Below, one piece after another: positions 17,012 to 26,075 of a stretch of 64,000 nucleotides of DNA. A program made the position numbers and the translations under genes. The notes under the pieces are model-generated. The model saw nothing but the letters and a program-made list of their open reading frames with translations, did no database searches and was not told where the DNA came from. Numbering within the stretch: the first letter of the stretch is position 1; each line of letters opens with the position of its first letter. This stretch comes from Rhabdobacter roseus (lineage in GTDB: Bacteria > Bacteroidota > Bacteroidia > Cytophagales > Spirosomataceae), in contig NZ_JACHGF010000002.1 in assembly GCF_014202275.1 (NCBI RefSeq), positions 891,920 to 955,919 of the forward strand, read 5' to 3'.

Positions 17012-18538
17012 CTACTCCCAAACTACCTCCACGGCGTACTCTTTGAGGTCGATGGTGGTGTACTGCTCACCCGCCTGGCGCTTGAGGGTCACTTTACCGT
17101 TCTGGACTTTGGCCGTTTGCTGGGCTATGACGTCCTTCTTGTTTTTCTTGCGGTAAATCGCCACCAGGGCCTCGGGCGTGTCCACGGCTATTTCTACCGA
17201 TTTCCCGCTGGCTTTGACCAGTTTACCGTTGTCGGGCAAGTAGGGTGCTTTGACCAGCGCCAGGGCCCGCGAGGCCATCGGTACGCCGTAGCCTACGTAG
17301 TTGTTGCCGTAGGGGTACAGGTGCGCCGATTTCTCAATTATTTCCATGAGTTCCTTGTTGGTCAACTTGGGGTTGGCCTGGAGCAGGCAAGCCGCAAAGC
17401 CCGTAATGACGGGCGCCGAAAGCGAAGTACCATACAATGAGAAACACGAAACGTTGGGCTTGATGTAAGGCAAAAACTCCGGCCCGATGCTGCTGTAGCT
17501 GATGCGGTTCCAGAGGCGCTGGTTGGTAGCGCCCACGGCAAGTACCCCCTTGGCATCGGCGGGCGTAGACAGGATGCGCCAGCTTTTGTCGTCACCCTCA
17601 TTACCGGCCGAAACAATCAGCATGATGCCTTTTTTATCGGCGGCCATCTGGGCGGCCCGGCTGATGGCGCTCGTTTTGCCGTCCATTTGCGCGGGCTCGT
17701 AGTTTTCTTTGGGGTCAGAAAAACCCTTGGCGTAGCCCAGCGACGTATTAATCAGCCGCACGCCCAGGCTATCCATCCACTCCATGGCCGCAATCCAGTT
17801 GTCTTCCTCGCCGCGCCACTCGCGCAGGGAGTAGTCGGTACGGGCCAGGTAAAACTTGGCGTTCATGGCCATGCCGTATTGGATCTGGTCCACGGGGTCC
17901 AGGCCGGCCACGGCGGCCATCACTTCGGTGCCGTGCACGTCCGAAAACGACTCGGCTACTTTATACAGCATCTCGCCAGCCTGAAAAGGTTTTACGTAGT
18001 CACGAATGCCCAATACGCGGTTGCTGGCAAAAATGTGCCGCAGAGCGTTGGAGGAATCGGCGCCGTAAAAGCCCGCGTCAATGATCCCCACCGTGACGCC
18101 CTGCGCCGTGAAGTTGGATTGTAAAAAAGCCTGCGACTGTACCTGGGCCATGACGGGAGCCAGCATGGCGCGCTCCACGGGCTGCTGCCGGGCAATGAAG
18201 AAATCGGAGTTCATGGGTACTACGTCGGTGACGAAGTCGAGACGGCGCAGCGCCTCGGCCCGTTCGGCAGTCAGAAAGGCCGACACCGCGTTCAGCCACT
18301 TGGATTGCAGCATGGGATGAGCTCCCTGCGCCGCCAGGCCGCGCAGGTACTCGTGCTTCAGGGGCAGGTCCGTTTCGTCGAAAGCGACTAGCCCCTGCTG
18401 CAGTCGATTTTGTATAGTAACTTCGGAAATAGCGGGTTGGGCCCCAGAATCTTTGTCTTTGAGGTAGATCCAGTACTTGGTTTGGGCGGATACAGCCAAT
18501 GAGGTGCTTAGTAAAACACCGAGCAGAAATGCTTTCAT
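17012..18538 (-). CDS. Secreted subtilisin-like (S8) serine protease
   Basis: The start was set at the ATG at 18538 (MKAFLLGVLLSTSLAVSAQ, signal peptide); the GTG two codons earlier is unlikely. The S8 triad is complete: Asp154 in GIIDAGFY, His202 in DVHGTEV, and Ser372 in YGTSLSAP, with the oxyanion Asn in VSAGNEGDD. Residues about 20-110 form a propeptide-like region. The protein is 508 residues long and ends without an obvious type IX sorting domain. It probably degrades proteins in the periplasm or outside the cell. Confidence 0.93.
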   Translation of the reverse strand: MKAFLLGVLLSTSLAVSAQTKYWIYLKDKDSGAQPAISEVTIQNRLQQGLVAFDETDLPLKHEYLRGLAAQGAHPMLQSKWLNAVSAFLTAERAEALRRLDFVTDVVPMNSDFFIARQQPVERAMLAPVMAQVQSQAFLQSNFTAQGVTVGIIDAGFYGADSSNALRHIFASNRVLGIRDYVKPFQAGEMLYKVAESFSDVHGTEVMAAVAGLDPVDQIQYGMAMNAKFYLARTDYSLREWRGEEDNWIAAMEWMDSLGVRLINTSLGYAKGFSDPKENYEPAQMDGKTSAISRAAQMAADKKGIMLIVSAGNEGDDKSWRILSTPADAKGVLAVGATNQRLWNRISYSSIGPEFLPYIKPNVSCFSLYGTSLSAPVITGFAACLLQANPKLTNKELMEIIEKSAHLYPYGNNYVGYGVPMASRALALVKAPYLPDNGKLVKASGKSVEIAVDTPEALVAIYRKKNKKDVIAQQTAKVQNGKVTLKRQAGEQYTTIDLKEYAVEVVWE

Positions 18539-18657
18539 GAACACGAAAAACGATTAGTCTTTGCTAAGTTTGTAATTTTGGTGCCTCTACCGAAATAGAT
18601 ACGCTATGCAATAACTTTATTTTCTGGCAAAAAGTATCTATCATACCCCTACTTTCT

Positions 18658-19947
18658 ATGCGCTACTTACCAATAGACTCATCCCTTTTCGTTGAAAACC
18701 GTCGACGCCTGTCCGGTATGCTCAAGCCCAAATCGCTGGTAATTTTGCACGCCAACGATATTTTACCTACCAACGCCGACGGCACCATGGGCTTCCGGCA
18801 AAATACCGATCTGTTTTATCTCTCCGGCGTAGACCAGGAAGAAACCATCCTGCTGCTCTTCCCCGAACACCCCGACGAAAAAATCCGCGAGGTACTTTTC
18901 CTGCGTGAGACCAACGAGCAGATCGCCATCTGGGAGGGCGAGAAGCTTACCAAAGAGCAGGCCCGAAGTACCTCCGGCATCCAGGCTATTTTCTGGACGC
19001 ACCAATTCGAGGCGGTTTTTCGGAACATCGTCTTCGAAGCCGAACACGTGTACCTCAACACCAACGAGCACACCCGCAACGAGTCGTTGGTCCAAACCCG
19101 CGAGGCCCGTTACGTTCGGGAGTTTAAAGAAAAGTACCCCCTGCACCAGCTCCAGCGCCTGGCCCCGCTCATGCACTACCTACGGGCCATCAAGCAGCCG
19201 CAGGAGCTGGCGCTGCTCATGCAGGCCTGCGACATCACCCGGACGGGTTTTCTGCGTTTATTGAAGTTCGTGAAGCCGGGCGTCGCCGAATACGAAATCG
19301 AAGCCGAGCTGCTGCACGAGTTTGTCCGGGGCCGCTCGCGGGGCTTTGCCTACCAGCCTATTATCGCCTCCGGGGCCAACGCCTGCGTACTGCACTACAT
19401 CCAGAACAATCAGCTATGTCAGGACGGACAGGTACTTTTGCTGGACGTAGCCGCCGAGTACGCCAACTACAACGCCGACCTGACGCGCTCCATCCCCGTC
19501 AACGGCCGCTTTACGCCGCGTCAGCGTGCCGTCTACGATGCGGTACTTCGCGTATTCAAAGCCGCTAAAAGCATGCTCGTGGTAGGGAACCTGTGGGACG
19601 AATACCACGTGGAAGTAGGTAAAGTGATGGAAAGCGAACTACTTGGCCTGGGGCTGATCACCAAAGAGGACATCGCCAAGCAGGACCCCGACTGGCCCGC
19701 CTACCGCAAGTACTTCCCGCACGGTACTTCGCACTTTCTGGGGCTGGACGTGCATGACGTTGGCAACAAGTACCGGCGCTTCGAAGCGGGCATGGTATTT
19801 ACCTGCGAGCCGGGGATTTACATTCGGGAAGAAGGCCTGGGAATCCGGCTGGAAAACGACATCCTGATTACCGCCGACGGCAACAAGGATCTCATGGAGC
19901 ACATTCCCATCGAAGCCGAGGAGATCGAAGAGCTTATGAATGCCTGA
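18658..19947 (+). CDS. pepP: Xaa-Pro aminopeptidase (aminopeptidase P, M24B)
   Basis: The 429-residue cytoplasmic protein has the N-terminal creatinase-like domain (about 5-165) and the C-terminal pita-bread domain. The dinuclear metal ligands are visible: Asp in LLLDVAAEY, Asp in YNADLTRS, His in GTSHFLGLDVHD, Glu in FTCEPGIY and Glu in IRLENDI. It removes N-terminal residues ahead of proline. It reads divergently from the subtilase gene, so the two share the 18545-18657 region; a TAATTTTG element at 18573-18580 resembles a Bacteroidota -7 box. Confidence 0.94.
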   Translation: MRYLPIDSSLFVENRRRLSGMLKPKSLVILHANDILPTNADGTMGFRQNTDLFYLSGVDQEETILLLFPEHPDEKIREVLFLRETNEQIAIWEGEKLTKEQARSTSGIQAIFWTHQFEAVFRNIVFEAEHVYLNTNEHTRNESLVQTREARYVREFKEKYPLHQLQRLAPLMHYLRAIKQPQELALLMQACDITRTGFLRLLKFVKPGVAEYEIEAELLHEFVRGRSRGFAYQPIIASGANACVLHYIQNNQLCQDGQVLLLDVAAEYANYNADLTRSIPVNGRFTPRQRAVYDAVLRVFKAAKSMLVVGNLWDEYHVEVGKVMESELLGLGLITKEDIAKQDPDWPAYRKYFPHGTSHFLGLDVHDVGNKYRRFEAGMVFTCEPGIYIREEGLGIRLENDILITADGNKDLMEHIPIEAEEIEELMNA

Positions 19948-20272
19948 GCTCATTCCTGAATACCAACCTCATCCGCGCGGGAGGCGCTCCTCCGGCGTCC
20001 GCCCTAACCCTTCTCCGGCTAGGAGAAGGGAATTATACCTACCCGCCTGCGCAGGTATTTGAACAAATTACCGTAGGCTAAGCAAAGTAGATCTCTACGC
20101 AAAAAAGGAATAAAGAACGGAAAATAACCAACGAAAGTAAGATCAAGAGAAACGGACTTAGCGGTAGATTCGTTAGTACTTAACGTCACCAACACTTCCG
20201 TTTTTTTTGATAAGTACCTAGTAGGTACTTGGTGGCGAAGTACCCCTTGCCACGTTGACATTGCATGCTACT
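19948..20272. other. Intergenic region upstream of the ebo operon
   Basis: No gene is seen. The stretch contains a small inverted pair in TTCTCCGGCTAGGAGAAGG near 20010-20030 that could stop transcription from pepP. Three closely spaced copies of the GGTACTT/AAGTACC motif lie between about 20211 and 20245, immediately before the eboA start. Confidence 0.5.
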
Positions 20273-21139
20273 ATGAACGCTATTCTCTGGGAAATACTTG
20301 AACAAAACCTGACGGTGGCCGAAAAGGAATGGCTTCAGGAAAAGGACGCTACCCGCCCTATGGAGCTCATGACGGCTTTCGTGGCCGCGCCGCGCTACCT
20401 TTCCAAGCAGATCGTACAGCCCGACGTCTCCCACGCGCTGGAGCTGGCGCAGCAGCTACCGGGCTTTTCGGTAATGGGCTGGAGCCTGGTGCGGCTGAGC
20501 CGGGTATGGCTGCTTACGTGCCTCGACACTACCGACCGCGAGGCCTACGTTCGGCACCTGGAAACGCTTTTCGATACCGCCGAAATGAACGAGCTGGTGG
20601 CGCTATACTCGGCCCTGCCGCTGCTGGCCTACCCGGAGCAATGGCTTTTTCGGGCTACGGAGGCGGTGCGCTCCAACATGGGGGTAGTTTTTGATGCGCT
20701 GGCCCTACAAAACCCCTACCCCGCCAGGTACTTCACCGACCTGGCCTGGAACCAGCTGGTCCTGAAAACGATTTTCAACGACAAGCCCATCCACCTCATC
20801 GTGGGCCTCGACGAGCGCGCCAACGAAAAGCTGGCCCGGACGCTGTCTGACTTTGCTCACGAGCGCTGGGCCGCCGGACGGAGCGTAGCCCCTGAGGTTT
20901 GGCGGTTGGTCAGTAAATTTTTAGATGAAGCTCTTTTAGAAGATATAAAGTACCTTTTTAATTCCGGATCGCAGCACGACCGCGAAGCGGCGGCGCTGAC
21001 TTGCTTCCAGGCTGAGTACCCTCCGGCGCACGCGCTGCTGGCTAAGTACCCGGAGCTCGAAAAATCGGTGCAGCACAAAAAACTCAGCTGGGCCGACCTG
21101 GAATTTAACGATTTAAATACCTATGTGTCAAAACCATAA
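20273..21139 (+). CDS. eboA: EboA, first protein of the ebo metabolite-traffic operon
   Basis: The ATG at 20273 (MNAILWEILEQNLT) is the likely start; a TTG at 20255 is weaker. The 288-residue protein is all-helical and matches the EboA pattern, with LPGFSVMGWSLVRLSRVWLL in the N-terminal half and RYFTDLAWNQLVLKTIFNDKPIHLIVGLDERAN in the middle. It has no signal peptide. Gene order with eboB-F downstream makes the assignment firm. The biochemical role of EboA is not known; in cyanobacteria the ebo genes are needed for moving a scytonemin precursor to the periplasm. Confidence 0.88.
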   Translation: MNAILWEILEQNLTVAEKEWLQEKDATRPMELMTAFVAAPRYLSKQIVQPDVSHALELAQQLPGFSVMGWSLVRLSRVWLLTCLDTTDREAYVRHLETLFDTAEMNELVALYSALPLLAYPEQWLFRATEAVRSNMGVVFDALALQNPYPARYFTDLAWNQLVLKTIFNDKPIHLIVGLDERANEKLARTLSDFAHERWAAGRSVAPEVWRLVSKFLDEALLEDIKYLFNSGSQHDREAAALTCFQAEYPPAHALLAKYPELEKSVQHKKLSWADLEFNDLNTYVSKP

Positions 21140-22142
21140 TACCGTAGAAAAGTACCCCTCGCACTTTGAGGACAGTGGCGAGGTCATGACGCACCGCGAC
21201 CTGGCCTGGGACGACTACCGCGAGGCGATCCGGGGCATGCGCTTTTTTGATCCGCACGTCCACATGACCTCCCGCACCACCGACGACTACCAGGCCATGT
21301 ACGACGCCGGGATTGTGGCGCTCATCGAGCCCGCCTTCTGGCTGGGCCAGCCCCGCACCGGACTGGCTACCTTTAAAGATTACTTCAGCAGTCTGGTGGG
21401 TTGGGAGCGCTTCCGCTCGTCGCAGTTTGGGATCAAGCATTACTGTACCATCGGGCTCAATTCCCGCGAGGCCAACAACGAGCCCCTGGCCGAGCAGGTG
21501 ATGGAGATCTTACCGTTGTTTTTGTACAAAGAAGGCGTAGTAGGCGTAGGCGAAATCGGGTTTGATGATCAAACGCCCGCCGAGGAGAAATACTACCGCG
21601 CCCAGCTAGAGCTGGCCAAGGCCGCCCAACTACCCGTGCAGGTACATACGCCCCACCGCGACAAGAAACAGGGCACGGAGCGTAGCATGGCCATCGCGCT
21701 GGAGCACGGCCTGGACCCGTCGTGGGTAATCATTGACCACAACAACGAAGAAACCGTGCAGAGCGTGCTGGATCAGGGCTTTTACGCGGCCTTTACGATT
21801 TATCCGTTTACCAAGATGGGCAACGAACGGATGGTCAAGGTACTTGAAAAGTACGGCCCCGAACGCATCATGATCAACTGCGCCGCCGACTGGGGCATCT
21901 CCGATCCGCTGGCACTGCCCAAAACCGCCGCCCTGATGAAAATGCGCGGCATCCCGGACGAAGCCATCCGGCTCGTGACCTACCAAAACGCCATTGACGC
22001 CTTTGGCAAGAGCGGCCAGATCGACGTCGCCGATTTTGAAAACGGACTGGCAGTAGACCAAAGTCAGAAGTTCAACGGCAACACCATCCTGCGGGGTGGC
22101 CAGCAACCCCGCGTGGCCAAAGATTCCCTTGTGATTAACTAA
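21123..22142 (+). CDS. eboB: EboB, TatD-family metal-dependent hydrolase
   Basis: The 339-residue protein is a TIM-barrel metallohydrolase of the TatD type: FFDPHVHM (H45, H47), GVGEIGFD with the bridging Glu, VQVHTPHRD, IDHNN, and CAADWG supply the expected ligands. The ATG at 21123 overlaps eboA by 17 bp; an internal ATG at 21186 would leave a 46-bp gap. The next gene, eboC, starts one base after its stop. The substrate is unknown; by context it acts on the ebo metabolite. Confidence 0.88.
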   Translation: MCQNHNTVEKYPSHFEDSGEVMTHRDLAWDDYREAIRGMRFFDPHVHMTSRTTDDYQAMYDAGIVALIEPAFWLGQPRTGLATFKDYFSSLVGWERFRSSQFGIKHYCTIGLNSREANNEPLAEQVMEILPLFLYKEGVVGVGEIGFDDQTPAEEKYYRAQLELAKAAQLPVQVHTPHRDKKQGTERSMAIALEHGLDPSWVIIDHNNEETVQSVLDQGFYAAFTIYPFTKMGNERMVKVLEKYGPERIMINCAADWGISDPLALPKTAALMKMRGIPDEAIRLVTYQNAIDAFGKSGQIDVADFENGLAVDQSQKFNGNTILRGGQQPRVAKDSLVIN

Positions 22143-22143
22143 C

Positions 22144-23013
22144 GTGGCTAGCCTGAAACCGTATTTACAACTCACCCGGCCCGCTAACCTGGTCACGGCC
22201 GTAGCCGACATCCTGGCCGGGATGGCCATTGCCGGATTTCTGTTTGCCCAAAGTACCCCCTACTGGCTCCTGCTGGCTACCCTGGGGCTTTACGGCGGCG
22301 GCGTAGTGCTCAACGACGTCTTCGACGCCGAGCTGGACGCCATCGAGCGGCCCGAGCGCCCCATCCCGAGCGGCCAGGTACCTCGGCGCTCAGCCGCGCT
22401 GCTGGGGTGGTCGCTGCTGCTGGTAGGTGTGCTGGCGGCAAGCCTGCATAGTCCCCTGAGCGCCGGGCTGGCGCTAGCCGTCGCTCTGCTGGCGGTCCTT
22501 TACGATCGCTTTGCCAAGCACCATAGGGTACTTGGGCCCGTGGTGATGGGTACCTGCCGGGGTGGGAATCTGCTGCTCGGCATGAGCGCCGTACCCGAGT
22601 CGCTGGGGCGCTGGGGCTGGCTGGCGCTGGTACCTATCGTGTACATCGGGGCCATTACGCTCATCAGCCAGGACGAGGTACACGGCGGAAAGCGGCGCAC
22701 GCTTTACTTCGCCTGGGTACTATACGGGCTGGTACACCTGGTGCAGCTAGTCGTATCTTTTCAAAAAGGGAACCTCCTGCTGGCGCTACCGCTCATTCTG
22801 GCACATGCCATCCTGGTGGGGCGTCCGCTGTGGCGGGCCGTCCAAAACCCCGTTGGCCCGCAGATCGGGAAGGCCGTCAAGGCCGGAGTACTAGCGCTGA
22901 TCGTCATGAACGCGGCCTGGTGCATGGTGTTTGGCTACGGGTACCTTACCCTAGTGGTGGTTTTGTTACTACCTTTGTCCATTCTTTTAGCTCGAATTTT
23001 TGCCGTAACCTAG
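22144..23013 (+). CDS. eboC: EboC, UbiA-like prenyltransferase
   Basis: The 289-residue integral membrane protein starts with GTG at 22144, one base after the eboB stop. It carries the first Asp-rich UbiA motif in VVLNDVFDAELD (N57, D58, D61, D65), a second region in LYDRFAKHH, and about eight to nine hydrophobic spans. UbiA enzymes transfer prenyl groups to aromatic or other acceptors in the membrane; the acceptor in ebo is unknown. The downstream eboD begins 14 bp after its stop. Confidence 0.88.
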   Translation: MASLKPYLQLTRPANLVTAVADILAGMAIAGFLFAQSTPYWLLLATLGLYGGGVVLNDVFDAELDAIERPERPIPSGQVPRRSAALLGWSLLLVGVLAASLHSPLSAGLALAVALLAVLYDRFAKHHRVLGPVVMGTCRGGNLLLGMSAVPESLGRWGWLALVPIVYIGAITLISQDEVHGGKRRTLYFAWVLYGLVHLVQLVVSFQKGNLLLALPLILAHAILVGRPLWRAVQNPVGPQIGKAVKAGVLALIVMNAAWCMVFGYGYLTLVVVLLLPLSILLARIFAVT

Positions 23014-23027
23014 TGTTACCTTTTTTT

Positions 23028-24191
23028 ATGCAAACCATCCAACAACATTTTCAGGTAGCTTATAGCTACTCTATATATTTTACCCGGAATCTTTTCGAGG
23101 AGTCCAACCCGCTGCTGCGTAGCTTTTTTGAAGCACTCCACGAACCCGGCTTCCGGCGGAAGGCGCTGGTGGTGGTAGACGCGGGTCTGCTTCCGCACTA
23201 CCCCGAGCTACCGGATGCCATCACGTCCTACTTTTCGACTTTCTCCAGCCACGTGCATCTGGTACCCGACATCCTGCTGGTACCCGGCGGCGAACAAGCC
23301 AAAAATGATCCGGCGCTTTTTGACCAACTGGTACGGGCCGTCGACGAGCACGGCATCGACCGCCACTCGTTTGTGATTGCCATAGGCGGTGGGGCCATGC
23401 TCGATCTGGTGGGCTATGCGGCGGCGGTGTCGCACCGGGGCGTGAAGCACATCCGCATTCCGACGACGGTCCTTTCACAAAACGACTCGGGCGTGGGCGT
23501 CAAAAACGGCATCAACTACCACGGCAAAAAAAACTTCCTGGGTACTTTTGCGCCCCCCGTGGCGGTATTTAACGACCTCACGTTTCTGGAAAGCCTCGAC
23601 GACCGCGACTGGCGAGCCGGTATTTCGGAAGCCATCAAGGTAGCGCTCATCAAAGACAGAACCTTTTTTGCCTGGATCGAAGCCAACGCTGAAGCCCTGG
23701 CCCGCCGCGACAGCGCCCCGATGGAGTACCTCATCCACCGCTGCGCCGAAATGCATACCGAGCACATCCGCAGCGGCGACCCTTTCGAGTTTGGCTCGTC
23801 CCGTCCGCTGGACTTTGGCCATTGGGCCGCCCACAAGCTGGAGTACCTCACTGACTTCAGCATCCGGCACGGCGAGGCGGTCGCCATCGGTATCGCCCTC
23901 GACAGTGTGTACTCTACCCAAAGTGGCCTACTGCCCGCTGCGGAGCTGGAGCGCATCCTCACGGTTTTCCATACGCTCGGTTTTGAGCTCTACCACCCCA
24001 AGCTCTCTGAAAACGACAAGCTAAACCTCCGAAACGGTTTGCAGGAGTTCCGGGAGCACCTGGGCGGTCAACTGACCATTATGCTGCTGGAACGAATCGG
24101 GAAAGGTGTTGAGGTACATCACATGGATACGGACGTCATCGCCAGCGCGGTGGATTACCTACAGGCGCTGTATCCTAGCTTTGCGAGTTGA
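23028..24191 (+). CDS. eboD: EboD, 3-dehydroquinate synthase-like sugar-phosphate cyclase
   Basis: The real start is the ATG at 23028 (MQTIQQHFQVAY); the open frame extends upstream into eboC but that part is not family-like. The 387-residue protein has LLVPGGEQAK (86-92), the NAD-binding GGGAMLDLVGYAAA (120-133), IPTTVLSQNDSGVGVKNGINYHGKKN, and the metal-ligand regions SEAIKVALI, DFGHWAAHK and IRHGEAVA. DHQ-synthase-fold cyclases act on sugar phosphates; EboD presumably cyclises a related substrate. A 609-bp interval holding a foreign-looking ORF separates it from eboE. Confidence 0.9.
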   Translation: MQTIQQHFQVAYSYSIYFTRNLFEESNPLLRSFFEALHEPGFRRKALVVVDAGLLPHYPELPDAITSYFSTFSSHVHLVPDILLVPGGEQAKNDPALFDQLVRAVDEHGIDRHSFVIAIGGGAMLDLVGYAAAVSHRGVKHIRIPTTVLSQNDSGVGVKNGINYHGKKNFLGTFAPPVAVFNDLTFLESLDDRDWRAGISEAIKVALIKDRTFFAWIEANAEALARRDSAPMEYLIHRCAEMHTEHIRSGDPFEFGSSRPLDFGHWAAHKLEYLTDFSIRHGEAVAIGIALDSVYSTQSGLLPAAELERILTVFHTLGFELYHPKLSENDKLNLRNGLQEFREHLGGQLTIMLLERIGKGVEVHHMDTDVIASAVDYLQALYPSFAS

Positions 24192-24245
24192 GGGGATTTA
24201 AGACGTACTTTTGAATTTGTGTAACTTGCTATTGCTCATCCGAAG

Positions 24246-24686
24246 TTGGTAGATCATATTAACGACCGAAAAATAACGATTATCGAATACAGTACAGAAA
24301 AGAACTGGTTCGATCAAATTCCCTTAAAAAATTGGCTTTGTGTCCTAATTGTAAATGATAAGCCAAGAAGATATATTGATGAAGTAATTAGAAAGGTTAT
24401 AAGTAAAGATGTCGTATATATTTGCACAATTGGCAAGCAAAGTAAGCAAATACACGACCTAATTGACGAAGAAATCTCTTTCATAGCGGTAGATATTAAT
24501 AGTCCCTACTTACCCCAGCACACAATTATCACAACCTGGCACCTTGACTTTGAAGAGGGAATCTGGTTTTCTTTATTTGCAGCCTATTCCGAAGAAGTCA
24601 TTATCAAAGAAATAGTAATATTGGACATGACTGACGGTTCTGAAATCCCGAGAGTAAAAGCGTTTATAAAGAAAATAGATCGATGA
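24246..24686 (+). CDS. A+T-rich small cytoplasmic protein inserted between eboD and eboE
   Basis: The 146-residue frame starts with TTG at 24246, as no ATG lies between the upstream stop (24222) and this point; the N-terminus may be slightly longer. The protein is soluble, with a WLCVLIVNDKPRRYIDEVIRKVI segment, VVYICTIGKQSKQIHDLIDE and a late IVILDMTDG. The CTIG/HDLID spacing faintly recalls DUF7684, but this is a memory match and not firm. Its base composition is far richer in A+T than both flanking ebo genes and it lacks the GGTACTT motif, which suggests recent arrival. It could be an immunity or orphan accessory gene. Confidence 0.6.
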   Translation: MVDHINDRKITIIEYSTEKNWFDQIPLKNWLCVLIVNDKPRRYIDEVIRKVISKDVVYICTIGKQSKQIHDLIDEEISFIAVDINSPYLPQHTIITTWHLDFEEGIWFSLFAAYSEEVIIKEIVILDMTDGSEIPRVKAFIKKIDR

Positions 24687-24800
24687 GAATTAAAGTAAGG
24701 AATGTACAGTCTAGTCTGATGTAATATGTACTTCTCACAAATTTGATTTACAAGATCTAATAGCGATAATCCCCTTACCTAACCCACTGAATCAACCTAC

Positions 24801-26003
24801 ATGAAAACTCCCCACGGACACCTGACATACTGCAGCAATATACATCCCGGCGAGCAATGGGACGCGCACTTTCAGACGCTGAAAGAAAACCTACCTACCA
24901 TCCGGACTCAGTTGGCCCCCGACCAACCCTTTGCCCTGGGGCTGCGCCTGGCCAACGACGCTTCTCTGGAGCTGAGCGAGCCCGCGCGCCTGGCGGAGTT
25001 TAAAACCTGGCTGGCCGAGAACGACCTGTACGTCTTTACCATGAACGGCTTTCCCTACGGGGGCTTCCACAATACCCGCGTCAAAGACCAGGTACACGCG
25101 CCCGACTGGACCACCGCCGACCGCACCGAGTACACGCTCCGGCTGTTCACGATCCTGGCGCAGCTCCTGCCCGAGGGCCTCGACGGCGGCGTATCGACCT
25201 CGCCGTTGTCGTACCGCTTCTGGTGGGAAGGCGAAGAAACGACCGAAAACGCCATCCAAACCGCCACGCAGAATATTCTGTACGTGGCCGAAAAACTGAT
25301 CGAGATCCGGCAGGCGACGGGCCAGCTGCTGCACCTGGACATCGAGCCCGAACCCGACGGACTGTTGGAAAACTCGGTGGAGTTTGTGAGCTGGTACCGC
25401 GACTACCTGCTGCCCGTGGGGGTACCTTACCTCCAGGAAAAGTACGGCATGACCGCCCTCGGGGCCAAGGAGGCCCTGCTGGACCACATCCGGCTTTGCT
25501 TCGACGTGTGCCACGTAGCGGTGGCCTACGAGGAGCCCGCCGAGGTACTTGACCGCCTGGATACGGTGGGCATCAAGGTGGGTAAAATCCAGATCAGCTC
25601 GGCGGTGAAGCTGGGCCTGGAGCAGGACGCCGAGCAAAAAATAGCGGCCATCCGGGCATTTGACGAGCCCGTGTACCTGCACCAGGTCGTGGCGCGCCAA
25701 CCGCAAGGTACCTTGCAAAAGTACCCCGACCTGCCCGAAGCACTCGCCGCCTGGACCGAAGGCAGCGCGCAGGAATGGCGCGTGCATTTTCACGTACCGC
25801 TGTTTATGGGTACCTACGGGACGCTGGATTCGACGCAGGATGAAATCCTCAAAACGCTGGCCATCCAAAAGCAGGTACCTTTTACGCACCACCTCGAAGT
25901 AGAAACCTACACCTGGGGGGTACTTCCCGCCGACATCCAAAAACCCATCGCCGAGTCCATTGTGCGGGAGCTGGAGTGGGTCAAAGAGGTACTTCAGGGG
26001 TAG
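24801..26003 (+). CDS. eboE: EboE, xylose-isomerase-like TIM-barrel metabolite-traffic protein
   Basis: The 400-residue protein begins MKTPHGHLTYCSNIHPGEQW, the characteristic EboE opening. It shows TIM-barrel strands with the likely metal-ligand regions HLDIEPEPDG (about 190), CFDVCHVAVAYEEP and KVGKIQISSAV, as in sugar-isomerase/AP-endonuclease barrels. The reaction is unknown. It is followed by eboF after 72 bp on the same strand. Confidence 0.9.
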   Translation: MKTPHGHLTYCSNIHPGEQWDAHFQTLKENLPTIRTQLAPDQPFALGLRLANDASLELSEPARLAEFKTWLAENDLYVFTMNGFPYGGFHNTRVKDQVHAPDWTTADRTEYTLRLFTILAQLLPEGLDGGVSTSPLSYRFWWEGEETTENAIQTATQNILYVAEKLIEIRQATGQLLHLDIEPEPDGLLENSVEFVSWYRDYLLPVGVPYLQEKYGMTALGAKEALLDHIRLCFDVCHVAVAYEEPAEVLDRLDTVGIKVGKIQISSAVKLGLEQDAEQKIAAIRAFDEPVYLHQVVARQPQGTLQKYPDLPEALAAWTEGSAQEWRVHFHVPLFMGTYGTLDSTQDEILKTLAIQKQVPFTHHLEVETYTWGVLPADIQKPIAESIVRELEWVKEVLQG

Positions 26004-26075
26004 TTTTTATTAGTATAAAATTCAAAGTACCTTTTCCTTCGGTGCAGAGGTACTTTACAGCGATTTTTTTCAATC

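Noticed and set aside
22830..23027. N-terminal extension of eboD into eboC
   Set aside because: The extra residues do not match the sugar-phosphate cyclase family, overlap eboC in another frame, and a suitable ATG exists at 23028.
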